A stretch of DNA of 64,000 nucleotides from NCBI RefSeq assembly GCF_027891095.1, contig NZ_JAQIIO010000003.1:186001-250000 (forward strand), read 5' to 3'. Under the pieces are notes generated by a model that worked only from the letters and a program-made list of their open reading frames with translations, made no database searches and was not told where the DNA came from. The stretch is from Aliiroseovarius salicola (lineage in GTDB: Bacteria > Pseudomonadota > Alphaproteobacteria > Rhodobacterales > Rhodobacteraceae). Within the stretch, counting starts at the first letter, position 1. Every line of letters starts with the position of its first letter. Below are positions 8,665 through 17,522 of this stretch, one piece after another. Made by a program: the position numbers and the translations under genes.

Positions 8665-10938
8665 TTATTCGGTTCGAATGGAATGTCGGTTCCGGGCAAT
8701 CCAATCCACAACCGTAGAGCGAACGGATTGCTCGCCAGACAGGCGCGCGTCATTGATACAGGCGCGCAGTTCCTGAATATTGATCCGGCGGATCAGGCTT
8801 TTCACCGGGCCAATCGAGGCAGGCCGCATCGACAAATGTCTCATTCCAAGGGCGGTGAAACAGGCCGCTTCAATCGGTCGGCCCGCGTCTTCGCCACAGA
8901 AACTGAGCGGCGTGCCGACCTCTTTGCAGCGATCCACAATCTCTTCGATCAGATTCAGGAAACTTACATTCAGCGTGTCATACCGTCGGCGCACCCGTTC
9001 GTTTTCGCGGTCAGCGGCATAGAAAAACTGCTTTAGGTCATTGCCGCCAATAGAAATAAAGTCTGCCATTTCAAAGAACTGACGCGGCGCGAACACCATT
9101 GAGGGTGTCTCTAGCATGGCGCCGATTTCCAATTTCTCCGGCAGGATATGACCCAGTTTGCGTTCGCGCTCCACTTCGGCCAAAAGCATTTCGCGGGCGT
9201 CACGGAACTCGTCCAGCTGGGCAATGAAAGGGAACATCACTGTCAACGTGCGCCCCTGAGACGCCCGGATCATGGCCTGCAACTGCATCCGCATCACGCC
9301 GGGTTTGTCGAGCCCGACACGGATTGCCCGCCAGCCGAGGGCCGGGTTGGGTTCATCCAGCGGGTTCATGTAGGGCAACACTTTGTCCGACCCGATATCG
9401 AGCGTGCGAAACACCAGCCGTTTGCCATGAGCGGCGTCCATCACCTGCGCATAGGTATCCACCAACTCGCCCCGACGTGGCACCTTGGAGACTGTGAGGA
9501 ATTGCAGTTCGGTGCGGAACAGTCCGACCCCCTCAGCCCCCGAGTTTTCAAGGCTCGGCAAATCCGCCATGAGGCCCGCATTCATGTGGAGTTTCACCTC
9601 GGTGCCGCACAGGCCCATGGCGGGTTTGTCCCGCAGCGACTGGTAGCGTTCCTGCTGCTGGGCTTCCATCAGCATCTTGTCACGAAAGGCGCCGATAATG
9701 CTTTCTTCCGGGCGCAGGTGGACGATGCCGTGTTCGCCATCGACAAGGATGTGGTTGCCGTTCAGGGCCTCGGTGGCCACATGACCGGCCTGTACCACAA
9801 GCGGAATGGCCCAGGAGCGGGCGACGATGGCGGCGTGGCTTGCAACGGAGCCTTCTTCCAGAATGATCCCGCGCAGGCCACGGCCATATTCCAACAGCTC
9901 ACCCGGTCCGATATTGGTGGCAATCAGGATCGGGTTTTCGGGCATCTCGGCCCCGGTTTCACGCCCCTGACCAGTGAGAATGCGCAACAGGCGATTGGAC
10001 AGATCGTCAAGGTCATGCAGCCGTTCGCGCAGGTATGGGTCTGGCACTTGGCTCATGCGCGCACGGGCGGCGGATTGTTCCTTTTCCACAGCCGCTTCAG
10101 CCGAGAGGCCCCGCGCGATGTCCTCTTCCATCCGGCGCATCCAGCCCTTGGAATTGGCAAACATCCGGTAGGCTTCGAGGACCTGCATATGCTCTTTATC
10201 TTTGCTCTGGGCGGTGTCCTGCGCAGTTTCCAGAAGTTCGTCAACCTTCAGGCGCAGCTCTTCCACCGCTTCTTGCAAGCGATTCAGTTCCGAGGCAGGG
10301 TCATCCGCCACCGGGTTTGTTACAACCACGCGCGGTTCATGTAGCCAGACATGACCTTCGGCAGCGCCTTCCTGACCAATCTGTCCCTTGAAGGTTGCAG
10401 GGCGCTGGTGCAGAGCGGCCATCGCGGCCCCTTCACCAATAAACGCGCCCAGCTCGGTCATTTCCGCCAGCACCATGGCGACAACTTCCATGCCGTAAAG
10501 TTCGTCAGCTGAAAATTCACGGGCCATTTTTGATTGGATCACCAGAACGCCGAGGTTTTCTCCCAGGCGTTGGATCGGCACACCGAGAAAGCTGGAAAAG
10601 ATTTCCTCGCCGGTTTCCGGCATAAAACGGAACCCCTTTTCGGATGGGGCGTTTTTGGTGTTCACCGGGCGGGCGGATTTGGCCACGCGCCCCACCAGAC
10701 CTTCGCCGATGCGCAGGCGGGTCTGGTGTACAGCTTCCGGGTTCAGACCTTCGGTGGCGCAAAGCTCCAGCGTATCCGCGTCGCGAAACAGATAGATCGA
10801 ACACACTTCGACGCCGAGGCTTTCGGCAATCAGCGTGGTGATGCGGTCCAGCCGCTCCTGACCTTCGGAGGCCGCAGCGAGTGTCTCGCGCAGCTTGGCC
10901 AAAAGCTTTCGGCTGTCGCTCTGTTGGCGTTCTGCCAT
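8665..10938 (-). CDS. ptsP: PTS-Ntr enzyme I, phosphoenolpyruvate-protein phosphotransferase
   Basis: First enzyme of the nitrogen-related phosphotransferase system, passing phosphate from phosphoenolpyruvate to NPr. An N-terminal GAF domain spans about residues 20-165, then an EI N-terminal HPr-binding domain, the swivel domain with the phosphorylated His368 in GSVASHAAIVARS, and the PEP-utiliser barrel with GLFRTELQFL and CGEDAGRP near the C-terminus. The 757-residue length matches PtsP. In related genomes, as recalled, ptsP usually lies right beside lysC; here cysK and a LysR gene sit between them. A polar start at 10938 has GGGGAG upstream. Confidence 0.95.
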   Translation of the reverse strand: MAERQQSDSRKLLAKLRETLAAASEGQERLDRITTLIAESLGVEVCSIYLFRDADTLELCATEGLNPEAVHQTRLRIGEGLVGRVAKSARPVNTKNAPSEKGFRFMPETGEEIFSSFLGVPIQRLGENLGVLVIQSKMAREFSADELYGMEVVAMVLAEMTELGAFIGEGAAMAALHQRPATFKGQIGQEGAAEGHVWLHEPRVVVTNPVADDPASELNRLQEAVEELRLKVDELLETAQDTAQSKDKEHMQVLEAYRMFANSKGWMRRMEEDIARGLSAEAAVEKEQSAARARMSQVPDPYLRERLHDLDDLSNRLLRILTGQGRETGAEMPENPILIATNIGPGELLEYGRGLRGIILEEGSVASHAAIVARSWAIPLVVQAGHVATEALNGNHILVDGEHGIVHLRPEESIIGAFRDKMLMEAQQQERYQSLRDKPAMGLCGTEVKLHMNAGLMADLPSLENSGAEGVGLFRTELQFLTVSKVPRRGELVDTYAQVMDAAHGKRLVFRTLDIGSDKVLPYMNPLDEPNPALGWRAIRVGLDKPGVMRMQLQAMIRASQGRTLTVMFPFIAQLDEFRDAREMLLAEVERERKLGHILPEKLEIGAMLETPSMVFAPRQFFEMADFISIGGNDLKQFFYAADRENERVRRRYDTLNVSFLNLIEEIVDRCKEVGTPLSFCGEDAGRPIEAACFTALGMRHLSMRPASIGPVKSLIRRINIQELRACINDARLSGEQSVRSTVVDWIARNRHSIRTE

Positions 10939-11419
10939 CCCGGTGCTCCCCTTGCACGCCCCACCTTTTCAGGCGTTTGTGTCCGATCCTCCCGTGCCGG
11001 ATGACATGTTTTCTTTTGCCATTCCGGTTCGGATCTGGCCCAAACTAGGGCCTCCTCACGAGATTTGCCAGTTCCGGCATTCAGTTTGCCGAATTTTGCC
11101 TTATCTTGGCGGGTAACGTCGCGCCAAACCAGCAAAATTCCACTTAAAGGGGATAAAATTTCGATTTTCCCTCTCGTGCTTAACCGGTGAGCTGAGATCC
11201 GAAAGGATGTTGCGATTTCGGGCACATGCCATCCCCGGGCGGTAAGATGCTGGAATTAACGAGCGACTTTAAATCTCAGCAGACCAAGGACGTATGTTTT
11301 TCTGACGGTTTTTTGCAAGGAAATCGGTCTTTTCGGGCGGCAAAAACTGGTCCCGATCAGAATAACCACCTAGATTGGCTGTCATCATGATCCTCAGGAT
11401 CTTTTAAAGGATTAATCTC
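10939..11419. other. gene-free divergent spacer between ptsP and cysK
   Basis: A 481-base spacer holding the promoters of two divergent genes. A small palindrome GATCCTCAGGATC (11389-11401) followed by TTTT lies just before the cysK ribosome binding site. No ORF or RNA gene was recognised. Confidence 0.5.
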
Positions 11420-12487
11420 ATGGCTATCAGACAGACAAATGGACGCGGTCAGCGATATGACAGTGTGTTGGACACGGTTGGGGATACCCCGGTCATCAAG
11501 ATCAATCGGATCGGGCCGAAAAATGTAAATATGTTCGTCAAGCTTGAGGCTGCCAACCCGGCCGGGTCAGTCAAGGACCGCCTGGCGCTGAGCATCATCG
11601 AGGCTGCCGAACGGGACGGGTCGTTGAAACCCGGTCAGACTGTGGTCGAAGCCACATCCGGCAATACCGGCATCGGGCTTGCCATGGTCTGTGCCGCCAA
11701 AGGCTATCCGCTTGTGGTGACGATGGCGGAAAGTTTCTCGGTGGAGCGTCGCCGCCTGATGCGCTTTCTCGGTGCCAAAGTGGTGCTGACCCCAAAAGAG
11801 CTCAAGGGCTTTGGCATGTATACGAAAGCCAAGGAACTGGCGGATCAGAACGGGTGGTTCCTTGCCAGCCAGTTTGAAACCGCGGCCAATGCGGACATCC
11901 ATGAAAACACCACCGCGCGTGAAATTCTCGCCGATTTTGAAGGCGAAAAACTGGATTACTGGGTGACCGGGTATGGCACTGGCGGCACTGTGGCCGGTGT
12001 GGCCCGCGTGCTGCGCCGTGAGCGCCCGGATACCAAGATCATTCTGGCCGAACCCGCCAATGCTGCGCTGGTCAGCTCGGGTTACGTGAATACGCGCAAT
12101 GATGAAAATCAGCCGACCGAAGGCCACCCACATTTTGAACCGCACCCGATTCAAGGCTGGACCCCGGATTTCATTCCCTACGTGTTGCAGGAAGCGCTGG
12201 ACAGCAACGGCTATGACGAGCTGATCAAAATTCCGGGACCAGAGGGGATCAAATGGTCACAGCGCCTTGCCGCTGAAGAGGGGATCTTTGTTGGCATCTC
12301 GGCGGGGGCAACCTTTGCCGCAGCCATTCAAGCCGCACAGGACGCACCGGAAGGGGCCAACATCCTTGTGATGCTACCCGATACCGGAGAACGGTATCTG
12401 TCCACCCCGCTGTTTGAGGGGATTTCAGAAGGCATGACCGAAGAAGAAGCGGCTATCTCGCAATCGACCCCGACTGCGCAGATGTAA
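11420..12487 (+). CDS. cysK: cysteine synthase A (O-acetylserine sulfhydrylase)
   Basis: PLP enzyme that makes cysteine from O-acetylserine and sulfide, the last step of sulfur assimilation. The PLP lysine is Lys52 in NPAGSVKDR, the substrate loop is TSGNTG at residues 79-84, and the phosphate-binding GTGGT loop is in VTGYGTGGTVAGVAR. The 355-residue length is a little long because of an insert around PTEGHPHFEPHPIQGWTPD and a C-terminal tail, as in a CysK subgroup found in marine alphaproteobacteria. AAAGG precedes the ATG. It is flanked by terminators and divergent from ptsP, so it is transcribed alone. Confidence 0.93.
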   Translation: MAIRQTNGRGQRYDSVLDTVGDTPVIKINRIGPKNVNMFVKLEAANPAGSVKDRLALSIIEAAERDGSLKPGQTVVEATSGNTGIGLAMVCAAKGYPLVVTMAESFSVERRRLMRFLGAKVVLTPKELKGFGMYTKAKELADQNGWFLASQFETAANADIHENTTAREILADFEGEKLDYWVTGYGTGGTVAGVARVLRRERPDTKIILAEPANAALVSSGYVNTRNDENQPTEGHPHFEPHPIQGWTPDFIPYVLQEALDSNGYDELIKIPGPEGIKWSQRLAAEEGIFVGISAGATFAAAIQAAQDAPEGANILVMLPDTGERYLSTPLFEGISEGMTEEEAAISQSTPTAQM

Positions 12488-12517
12488 CGCCACATCTATG
12501 GCACTACGAAAACACTG

Positions 12518-12553
12518 AACCCCCGGGCGGTTGCACCGGGGGTTCGATCTTTC
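12518..12553 (+). terminator. terminator after cysK
   Basis: Stem AACCCCCGG/CCGGGGGTT (12518-12526 with 12536-12544), followed by a short T-rich run CGATCTTTCT. Confidence 0.75.
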
Positions 12554-12745
12554 TCGCATATCAATCGCCAGATGCGACCGCTTTGAGCATTTATGCTCCG
12601 AGGGATGCTTGTTGAAATACAATAGCATCTGGCAGGTCAGGAGCTTCACGTGAGTGGTGGGTAACGAGATTTAAAGCCCCTGGCTGGACTCTATTCGAGT
12701 GGTGCGGTTGTCGCTACATCAACCGATGCAATCACGAAATTGCGT

Positions 12746-13633
12746 TTATCGACGGTTGTCGCTGTCACTGACATCAAAACGACATCTGCCACACAGGCAA
12801 TGATCGGGGCCAGAAAAGCAACTCTCCACCCATGATTTCACCGTTTGAAGCTGGAGGTCATTTCGCCGCGATTCATGAAACGTAAGATATATTGGCCTAA
12901 CTGAGATAAGGTCCCTGGACGCGATCTGTTCGACATCCCTCCGATCCTGCATCGCGCAGGTCAGCAAGGGGCCGGGCAAATCGGAACTGAGGACAGCAGT
13001 TTCTATTTCAGACAAAGAGCCGAGTCGCACTGTAGGTTCGGCACCAAAATAGGCAAAGCCCTGCTGCATCATTGGAAGGTTGTCGAATTCCTTTGTAAGG
13101 CCAATCCATTGGCTGCCAATTTTGCTGCCTTTTCTGACGAAGTAACCGCTGACCCTTGCGCCTATCCGCTTGGAGATCAGCCTGCCTTCAATCGGACGCT
13201 GCAGCCTTAAGGCAAGATCAACTTCACCTCGTGCGAGGCTGAGTTTCTGACGATGATCAATGTTAAGCGTCAGGTTCGGATACCGTTTGTAGAACCGATC
13301 CAGATTCGGGGTTAAAGCAAGCAGGCTCATTCCCTGATAGCAGCTGATCGAAATCGCACCCTCTATCTCTGTATCCGGTTTGGACAGGCTACTTTCAAAG
13401 CTCCGAAGCTCTTCTTCCAACCTTGTGGAAATTTCAATGAGCTTCAATGCCTCAGCAGTGGGGTGCCAGCCACCTGTCCCCTTTTTGAAAAGCTGTCTTC
13501 CAACTTCCTTGGTAAGCCGGTCGATACGTCTTGATATCGTTGCTGAATTTGTCCCGACGATCTCTGCCGCCGCTTTCATCGTACGCGCGCGCGAAAGCGC
13601 CAATACGTATCGTAAATCGTCCCAATCGTGCAA
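12746..13633 (-). CDS. LysR family transcriptional regulator
   Basis: A DNA-binding regulator with an N-terminal winged helix-turn-helix (about residues 3-62, DLRYVLALSRARTMKAAAEI then TNSATISRRIDRLTKEVG) and a C-terminal effector domain from about residue 90. Length 295 is standard. No ATG is available: the frame is closed by a TAG seven codons upstream, and the family-like start (LHDWDDLRY) is at a TTG. The effector is unknown. It is convergent with cysK, so is not the usual divergent regulator-target pair. Its codons look less GC-rich than the flanking genes, hinting at later acquisition. Confidence 0.85.
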   Translation of the reverse strand: MHDWDDLRYVLALSRARTMKAAAEIVGTNSATISRRIDRLTKEVGRQLFKKGTGGWHPTAEALKLIEISTRLEEELRSFESSLSKPDTEIEGAISISCYQGMSLLALTPNLDRFYKRYPNLTLNIDHRQKLSLARGEVDLALRLQRPIEGRLISKRIGARVSGYFVRKGSKIGSQWIGLTKEFDNLPMMQQGFAYFGAEPTVRLGSLSEIETAVLSSDLPGPLLTCAMQDRRDVEQIASRDLISVRPIYLTFHESRRNDLQLQTVKSWVESCFSGPDHCLCGRCRFDVSDSDNRR

Positions 13634-13639
13634 TTTCTC

Positions 13640-13673
13640 GGTGCCTTGCTAAATTTGGTGCCCTGCTAAATTC
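13640..13673. repeat. 17-bp tandem repeat at the LysR start
   Basis: GGTGCCTTGCTAAATTT followed directly by GGTGCCCTGCTAAATTC, 15 of 17 bases alike, seven bases upstream of the LysR TTG. It may be an operator or a replication-slippage product. Confidence 0.7.
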
Positions 13674-13866
13674 TGACCGACAGTCTATGTGATAAGAGCG
13701 GATTAGAAAACGGTGGTTGCGCAATTGTCGAGGTTTAAGATCCGAAAGTGGCAGAATGTCCAATGGAGAGAGGGCATTGCATAAGTGTCATCCGTAAGGC
13801 GGTCACGCGCCCATATTGAACTGGTGGGCGTCTTCCATGGGGCGCTGGATTGCAATAGGTCTATCC

Positions 13867-13900
13867 ACCCAAAAGAAAAGCCCCCGGTTGATCCGGGGGC
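13867..13900 (-). terminator. terminator after lysC
   Basis: Stem GCCCCCGG/CCGGGGGC (13880-13887 and 13893-13900); on the minus strand it is followed by CTTTTCTTTTGG. Confidence 0.85.
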
Positions 13901-13966
13901 CCACTGAGATGTGGATTTTGCCCTGTCAGACTTGCGTCTGCTCCCTGCAGGACTTGTCCTTTTGGA

Positions 13967-15202
13967 TCAGGCTTTTTCCAGCTCAAACGCGTCGTGCAGC
14001 GCCTGAACCGCCAGTTCCATATATTTGCGGTCGATCAGAACCGAGATCTTGATCTCGGAGGTGGTGATCACCTTGATGTTGATGCCTTCTTTCGACAGCA
14101 CGTCGAACATCTTGGCCGCGATGCCGGTCTGGCTGCGCATGCCGATGCCCACGATCGACACTTTCGCCACATCGGTGTCCGCCACGATATCGTGGAAGTT
14201 GATGTCGCCCTTGTTCTTGGCTTCCTGCATTGCCTTTTCGGCGCGGGCCACCTGATCGACCGGGCAAGAGAAGGTCATGTCTGTGCGACCCTCTTCCGAG
14301 ATGTTCTGCACAATCATGTCCACGTTGACCCCAGCCTCAGCCAGCGGAGTGAAGATCGCGGTCGCAATCCCGGGGCGGTCGGCCACCGAGATCAGGGTCA
14401 TTTTCGCTTCGTCGCGCTGATAGGCGACACCGGATACGGCGTTCTGTTCCATGATTTCCTCCTCGTCGCAGACCAATGTGCCTGCTTCCGGGTCATATTC
14501 TTCAAAGCTCGACAAGACGCGCAGCTTGACCTTGTAACGCATCGCCAGTTCAACCGAACGGGTTTGCAGGACTTTCGCGCCAAGGGATGCCAGTTCCAGC
14601 ATCTCTTCAAAGGCGATCTTGTCAAGTTTGCGGGCTTTGTCCGAGATGCGCGGATCGGTCGTGTAAACCCCGTCCACATCGGTGTAGATATCGCAGCGCT
14701 CCGCCTCGAATGCGGCGGCAAAGGCCACGGCGGTGGTGTCCGATCCGCCACGGCCCAGCGTGGTGATCCGGCCATCGTCCGCAATGCCCTGAAAGCCAGC
14801 GACCACGGCCACCTTCATGCCTTCGGCGAACTTTCCGTTGATATTGTCGCTTGGGATCTCTTCGATCCGCGCCGCCGAGTGTACGCCGGTGGTCTTGACC
14901 GGCACCTGCCAGCCCTGCCAGCTGCGCGCCGGAATACCCATCTCCTGCAACCGCAATGCCATCAGACCGGCTGTCACATTCTCACCTGAGCTGACCACCG
15001 CGTCATACTCGCGCGCGTCATACAGATGCGACGTGTCGCTGACCCAGCCCACAAGCTCATTGGTCTTGCCGGACATGGCCGACACGATAACAATCACGTC
15101 AAAGCCATTGGCCACTTCCCGCGCCACCCGCTTGGATGCACGGGCGATCCGGTCGAGGTTGGCAACCGAGGTGCCACCGAATTTCATCACCAGAGTTGGC
15201 AT
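13967..15202 (-). CDS. lysC: aspartate kinase
   Basis: Phosphorylates aspartate as the first step to lysine, threonine and methionine. The kinase domain begins MPTLVMKFGGTSV (nucleotide-binding KFGGTS) and includes GRGGSDTTAVA and DIYTDVDGVYTTDPR. Two ACT domains follow from about residue 265 (MTLISVADRPGIATAIF and later VSIVGIGMRSQTGIAAKMF), the site of feedback control by lysine and threonine. Length 411 is usual. The frame opens 18 codons upstream, but ATG at 15202 with GGGGGAAC before it gives the universal LysC start. Confidence 0.96.
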   Translation of the reverse strand: MPTLVMKFGGTSVANLDRIARASKRVAREVANGFDVIVIVSAMSGKTNELVGWVSDTSHLYDAREYDAVVSSGENVTAGLMALRLQEMGIPARSWQGWQVPVKTTGVHSAARIEEIPSDNINGKFAEGMKVAVVAGFQGIADDGRITTLGRGGSDTTAVAFAAAFEAERCDIYTDVDGVYTTDPRISDKARKLDKIAFEEMLELASLGAKVLQTRSVELAMRYKVKLRVLSSFEEYDPEAGTLVCDEEEIMEQNAVSGVAYQRDEAKMTLISVADRPGIATAIFTPLAEAGVNVDMIVQNISEEGRTDMTFSCPVDQVARAEKAMQEAKNKGDINFHDIVADTDVAKVSIVGIGMRSQTGIAAKMFDVLSKEGINIKVITTSEIKISVLIDRKYMELAVQALHDAFELEKA

Positions 15203-15376
15203 GGTTCCCCCATCCCTGAATTTTCGTCCGACTTCTCTTACGCAGGGTAGGGGCAAAGGGCAAGGCAGATTGGGGCATTATTGGGGGGCAGAGCAAGAAA
15301 ATTAGGTGTGTATTCCATATTTCAGACAGATCACCACAACGCGAATGCAGAGTTGGAAACAAACGCTCACTCCCTC

Positions 15377-15436
15377 CTTTTTTCTTGCCGGAAATACCTC
15401 GGGGTGAGGGCGTAGCCCGAGGGGCAGCGCCCCTTT
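15377..15436 (-). repeat. dispersed intergenic repeat, copy R3 (long type)
   Basis: On the minus strand: GGGGCGCTGCCCC, GGGCTACGCCC, CACCCCGAGGTATTT, three variable bases, GCAAGAAAAAAG. It lies between the SDR gene and lysC. Confidence 0.75.
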
Positions 15437-15451
15437 CCCCGACCTCCCAAC

Positions 15452-16096
15452 TCAATACGGGTGAGGATGCCCGTCCCAGGTTTCAAAACAGCCGGTGGTC
15501 TGCATCGACAGCGCGTCAAACCGCTGGACCAGCCCCGCACAGGCTTCATCGACGGTGATATCAGCGTCCTCTCCACCCATATCCGTGATGACCCAGCCGG
15601 GGTGATAAATCCCCACAGCCACCTCATGCGAGGTCAGGTCAACGGCCAGATTGCGTCCCAGATTCAGGACCGCCGCCTTGGAAGCGCGGTAGATATAACT
15701 CCCCCCCGGCGCCCGTTCCTGGCTGGCCATCGTGGACGAGATGATCGCGATTTTTCCTTTTGCTGCCAGCAGGTTGGGCAGAAGGGTCTGAATGGTTTGA
15801 AAAACGCCGGTGACATTTGTGGCAAATGTATTTGCCCACATGTCAGCCGGATAGCCATCCGTCAGAGGCTCATATTTATCGGCGTATACGCCGGCATTGC
15901 AGATCAGCAGGTCAACCGGGTTGTCGCCAACCGCCTCATGCATGGTGGCAAAGCTTTCGGGCTGGGTCACATCAAGGGCAACCATGCCGTCCTTTCCGCC
16001 ACGTGCGGTGCCAATCACTTCATCCCCGCGCGACTGATATCTATCATGCAATACTTTGCCGATGCCGCGATTGGCCCCTGTGATCACCACGCGCAT
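15452..16096 (-). CDS. short-chain dehydrogenase/reductase, short form
   Basis: An NAD(P)-dependent SDR of 214 residues. The dinucleotide motif is GANRGIGKVL (residues 7-16), the NNAG-equivalent is LLICNAGVY, the catalytic serine is in IAIISSTMAS and the catalytic YxxxK is YRASK (SYIYRASKAAVLNL). It resembles the CsgA/C-factor-like group of SDRs. Likely substrate unknown. It is separated from DUF1178 by about 70 bases on the same strand. Confidence 0.9.
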   Translation of the reverse strand: MRVVITGANRGIGKVLHDRYQSRGDEVIGTARGGKDGMVALDVTQPESFATMHEAVGDNPVDLLICNAGVYADKYEPLTDGYPADMWANTFATNVTGVFQTIQTLLPNLLAAKGKIAIISSTMASQERAPGGSYIYRASKAAVLNLGRNLAVDLTSHEVAVGIYHPGWVITDMGGEDADITVDEACAGLVQRFDALSMQTTGCFETWDGHPHPY

Positions 16097-16168
16097 GTCA
16101 CCCTCCTGTCATGGTTTAGGGCAGGCTAACAGGGCAGGGCGACGAGGTCACTCGTCCAGTGCAGATGA

Positions 16169-16645
16169 TCAGTTGGTCTTGCGGGTGGGGGTGAAAGGAA
16201 GCGGCATCACGGGCACGCCTTCCTCCAAAAGCTCTTTGGCGTCTGCCAGGTTTGCTTCGCCGTAAATGGCGCGCTCCGGGCAATCACCCAGATGCATGGC
16301 GCGGGCTTCGGAAACAAAATTGTCCCCCACATAATCGCTTTCCGCCTCTACCTTGGCTTTGAGTTCGGCGATCTGTCGCGCCACGTCCGGATCCGGTGCG
16401 GTTGCAACGGGGGCGGGTGCTGGCGTGGCGGGGGGCGTTGGGGCTGGTTCCGCAGGCGCAGGAACGGTGGCGGCATTGCGCGACGGGCGCACTTTCGGCG
16501 CCATCAGTGATTTCGCAACTTTGGAAGACCCACAATCTGGACAAGTGACCATACCCGCCGCCTGCAGGCTGTCAAAAGCCTGGGCGTTCTGGAACCAGCT
16601 TTCGAACCCGTGGTTCTGGTCACATTTCAGCGAATAGCGGATCAT
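16169..16645 (-). CDS. DUF1178 family protein
   Basis: A 158-residue protein of the DUF1178 family, starting MIRYSLKCDQNHGFESWF with a zinc-ribbon-like pair CDQNH and CPDCGSS (near residues 8 and 35-38), which probably binds a metal. A proline and alanine rich linker (about residues 60-85) separates it from a C-terminal helix region containing YVGDNFVSEARAMHLGD, the family signature. Function unknown. It is followed on the same strand by an SDR gene and preceded by a NUDIX gene. Confidence 0.88.
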   Translation of the reverse strand: MIRYSLKCDQNHGFESWFQNAQAFDSLQAAGMVTCPDCGSSKVAKSLMAPKVRPSRNAATVPAPAEPAPTPPATPAPAPVATAPDPDVARQIAELKAKVEAESDYVGDNFVSEARAMHLGDCPERAIYGEANLADAKELLEEGVPVMPLPFTPTRKTN

Positions 16646-16713
16646 CTTGGTCTCGTCAGTTCAGCACAATGCAATATGGTCATGCAGGGGCGGTGGTGCA
16701 AGGCTTATCCGCG

Positions 16714-17205
16714 TCAGGATTTGGGGTCAAACACCTTGATCATCTGACGCAGTTCCGGTTCATCCACCATCTGGGACGCCTTTTTCTGGCTGACCCATTT
16801 GCGCCGCCTTTGCCCCATCTCAGGGTAGGATTTCACAAGGTTCTTTACCTTCAAAGGGAAAACCGCCACCACACAGGGCAGTTTTTCACCCGCATGTCCC
16901 TTGTCATAGGCATAGAACCCCAGAACATTGTGCTTGAGCTTGCCCATGGCGCCCGCTTCTTCGAAGGCTTCGGTGGCTGCAGCACCTGCTGGCGTTTCCC
17001 CATCCATCGGCCAGCCTTTTGGTATAATCCAGCGCCCCGTCCCGCGTGACGTGATCAAGAGGATCTGGATTTTGCCATCTTTGATGCGATAGGGCAGGGC
17101 GCCAAATTGCGTGCGCACCGATCGCTTGTCGGAAAGCGATAACCGGATCGGTTTCTGTTTTCCTTTTGCGATCGACAATTTACTGCTGCCCTTGTTGTCG
17201 CCCAT
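16714..17205 (-). CDS. NUDIX hydrolase
   Basis: A pyrophosphohydrolase of the NUDIX superfamily, 163 residues, acting on a nucleoside diphosphate linked to another group or on a diphosphoinositol-like compound. The NUDIX box is GWPMDGETPAGAAATEAFEE followed by AGAMG; the first arginine of the classical REUXEE core is replaced by threonine (TEAFEE), which is seen in the DIPP-like branch. The N-terminal 30 residues are lysine-rich. It is close to and on the same strand as the DUF1178 gene, 68 bases apart. Confidence 0.9.
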   Translation of the reverse strand: MGDNKGSSKLSIAKGKQKPIRLSLSDKRSVRTQFGALPYRIKDGKIQILLITSRGTGRWIIPKGWPMDGETPAGAAATEAFEEAGAMGKLKHNVLGFYAYDKGHAGEKLPCVVAVFPLKVKNLVKSYPEMGQRRRKWVSQKKASQMVDEPELRQMIKVFDPKS

Positions 17206-17522
17206 TTATCATCTCCCCCTGATTTTTCCGGGGATTGTCTTATCTTTCCCTTAAGATAGCGGGGATTCATCTCAAATCCAAGGCTAACGGGAAACACGCT
17301 CGCAGATCTTGCGGTTTTGTCTTGGATGGGCACGAGATGCGGGGTGTTAGGATCCGTCTGGCCCCGTCGATTTTTTTGGGAGCGGCATTATGCTGTGCGG
17401 TGTTAGTGATCTGGGCTTTGCGTATCAGTGATGGACGAAACACACCATTGTAAGACGCATTGAAATGCACCACTTATAGGTGAGATCCCTCGTTTCGTCT
17501 TTCAATTTAGCTCAGATGTCGC
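17206..17522. other. spacer between NUDIX and mtfA-like genes
   Basis: A 317-base divergent spacer. The only candidate ORF is a 38-codon one on the plus strand at 17337-17453, listed separately. Confidence 0.5.
17337..17453 (+). CDS. possible single-helix membrane peptide, doubtful
   Basis: A 38-residue ORF starting MRGVRIRLAPS with one hydrophobic stretch (IFLGAALCCAVLVIWAL) after basic residues, as in a small membrane peptide or a signal anchor. No Shine-Dalgarno of note and no family recognised. Conservation in related genomes would decide. Confidence 0.22.
   Translation: MRGVRIRLAPSIFLGAALCCAVLVIWALRISDGRNTPL

Larger units (their letters stand above)
13634..13966. other. gap upstream of the LysR gene and downstream of lysC
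   Basis: 333 bases containing a 17-bp tandem duplication beside the LysR start, a lysC terminator, and otherwise nothing recognised. Confidence 0.6.

Noticed and set aside
9148-10344. 398-codon plus-strand frame opposite ptsP
   Set aside because: It lies entirely antisense to the well-supported ptsP gene and shows no family motif; GC-rich coding often leaves long antisense frames.
12530-12560. GGGTTCGATCT as a tRNA T-arm
   Set aside because: The bases belong to the stem and tail of the cysK terminator and no acceptor or anticodon arms are found around it.
13994-14989. 331-codon plus-strand frame opposite lysC
   Set aside because: Antisense shadow of lysC with histidine- and aspartate-rich text and no recognised domain.
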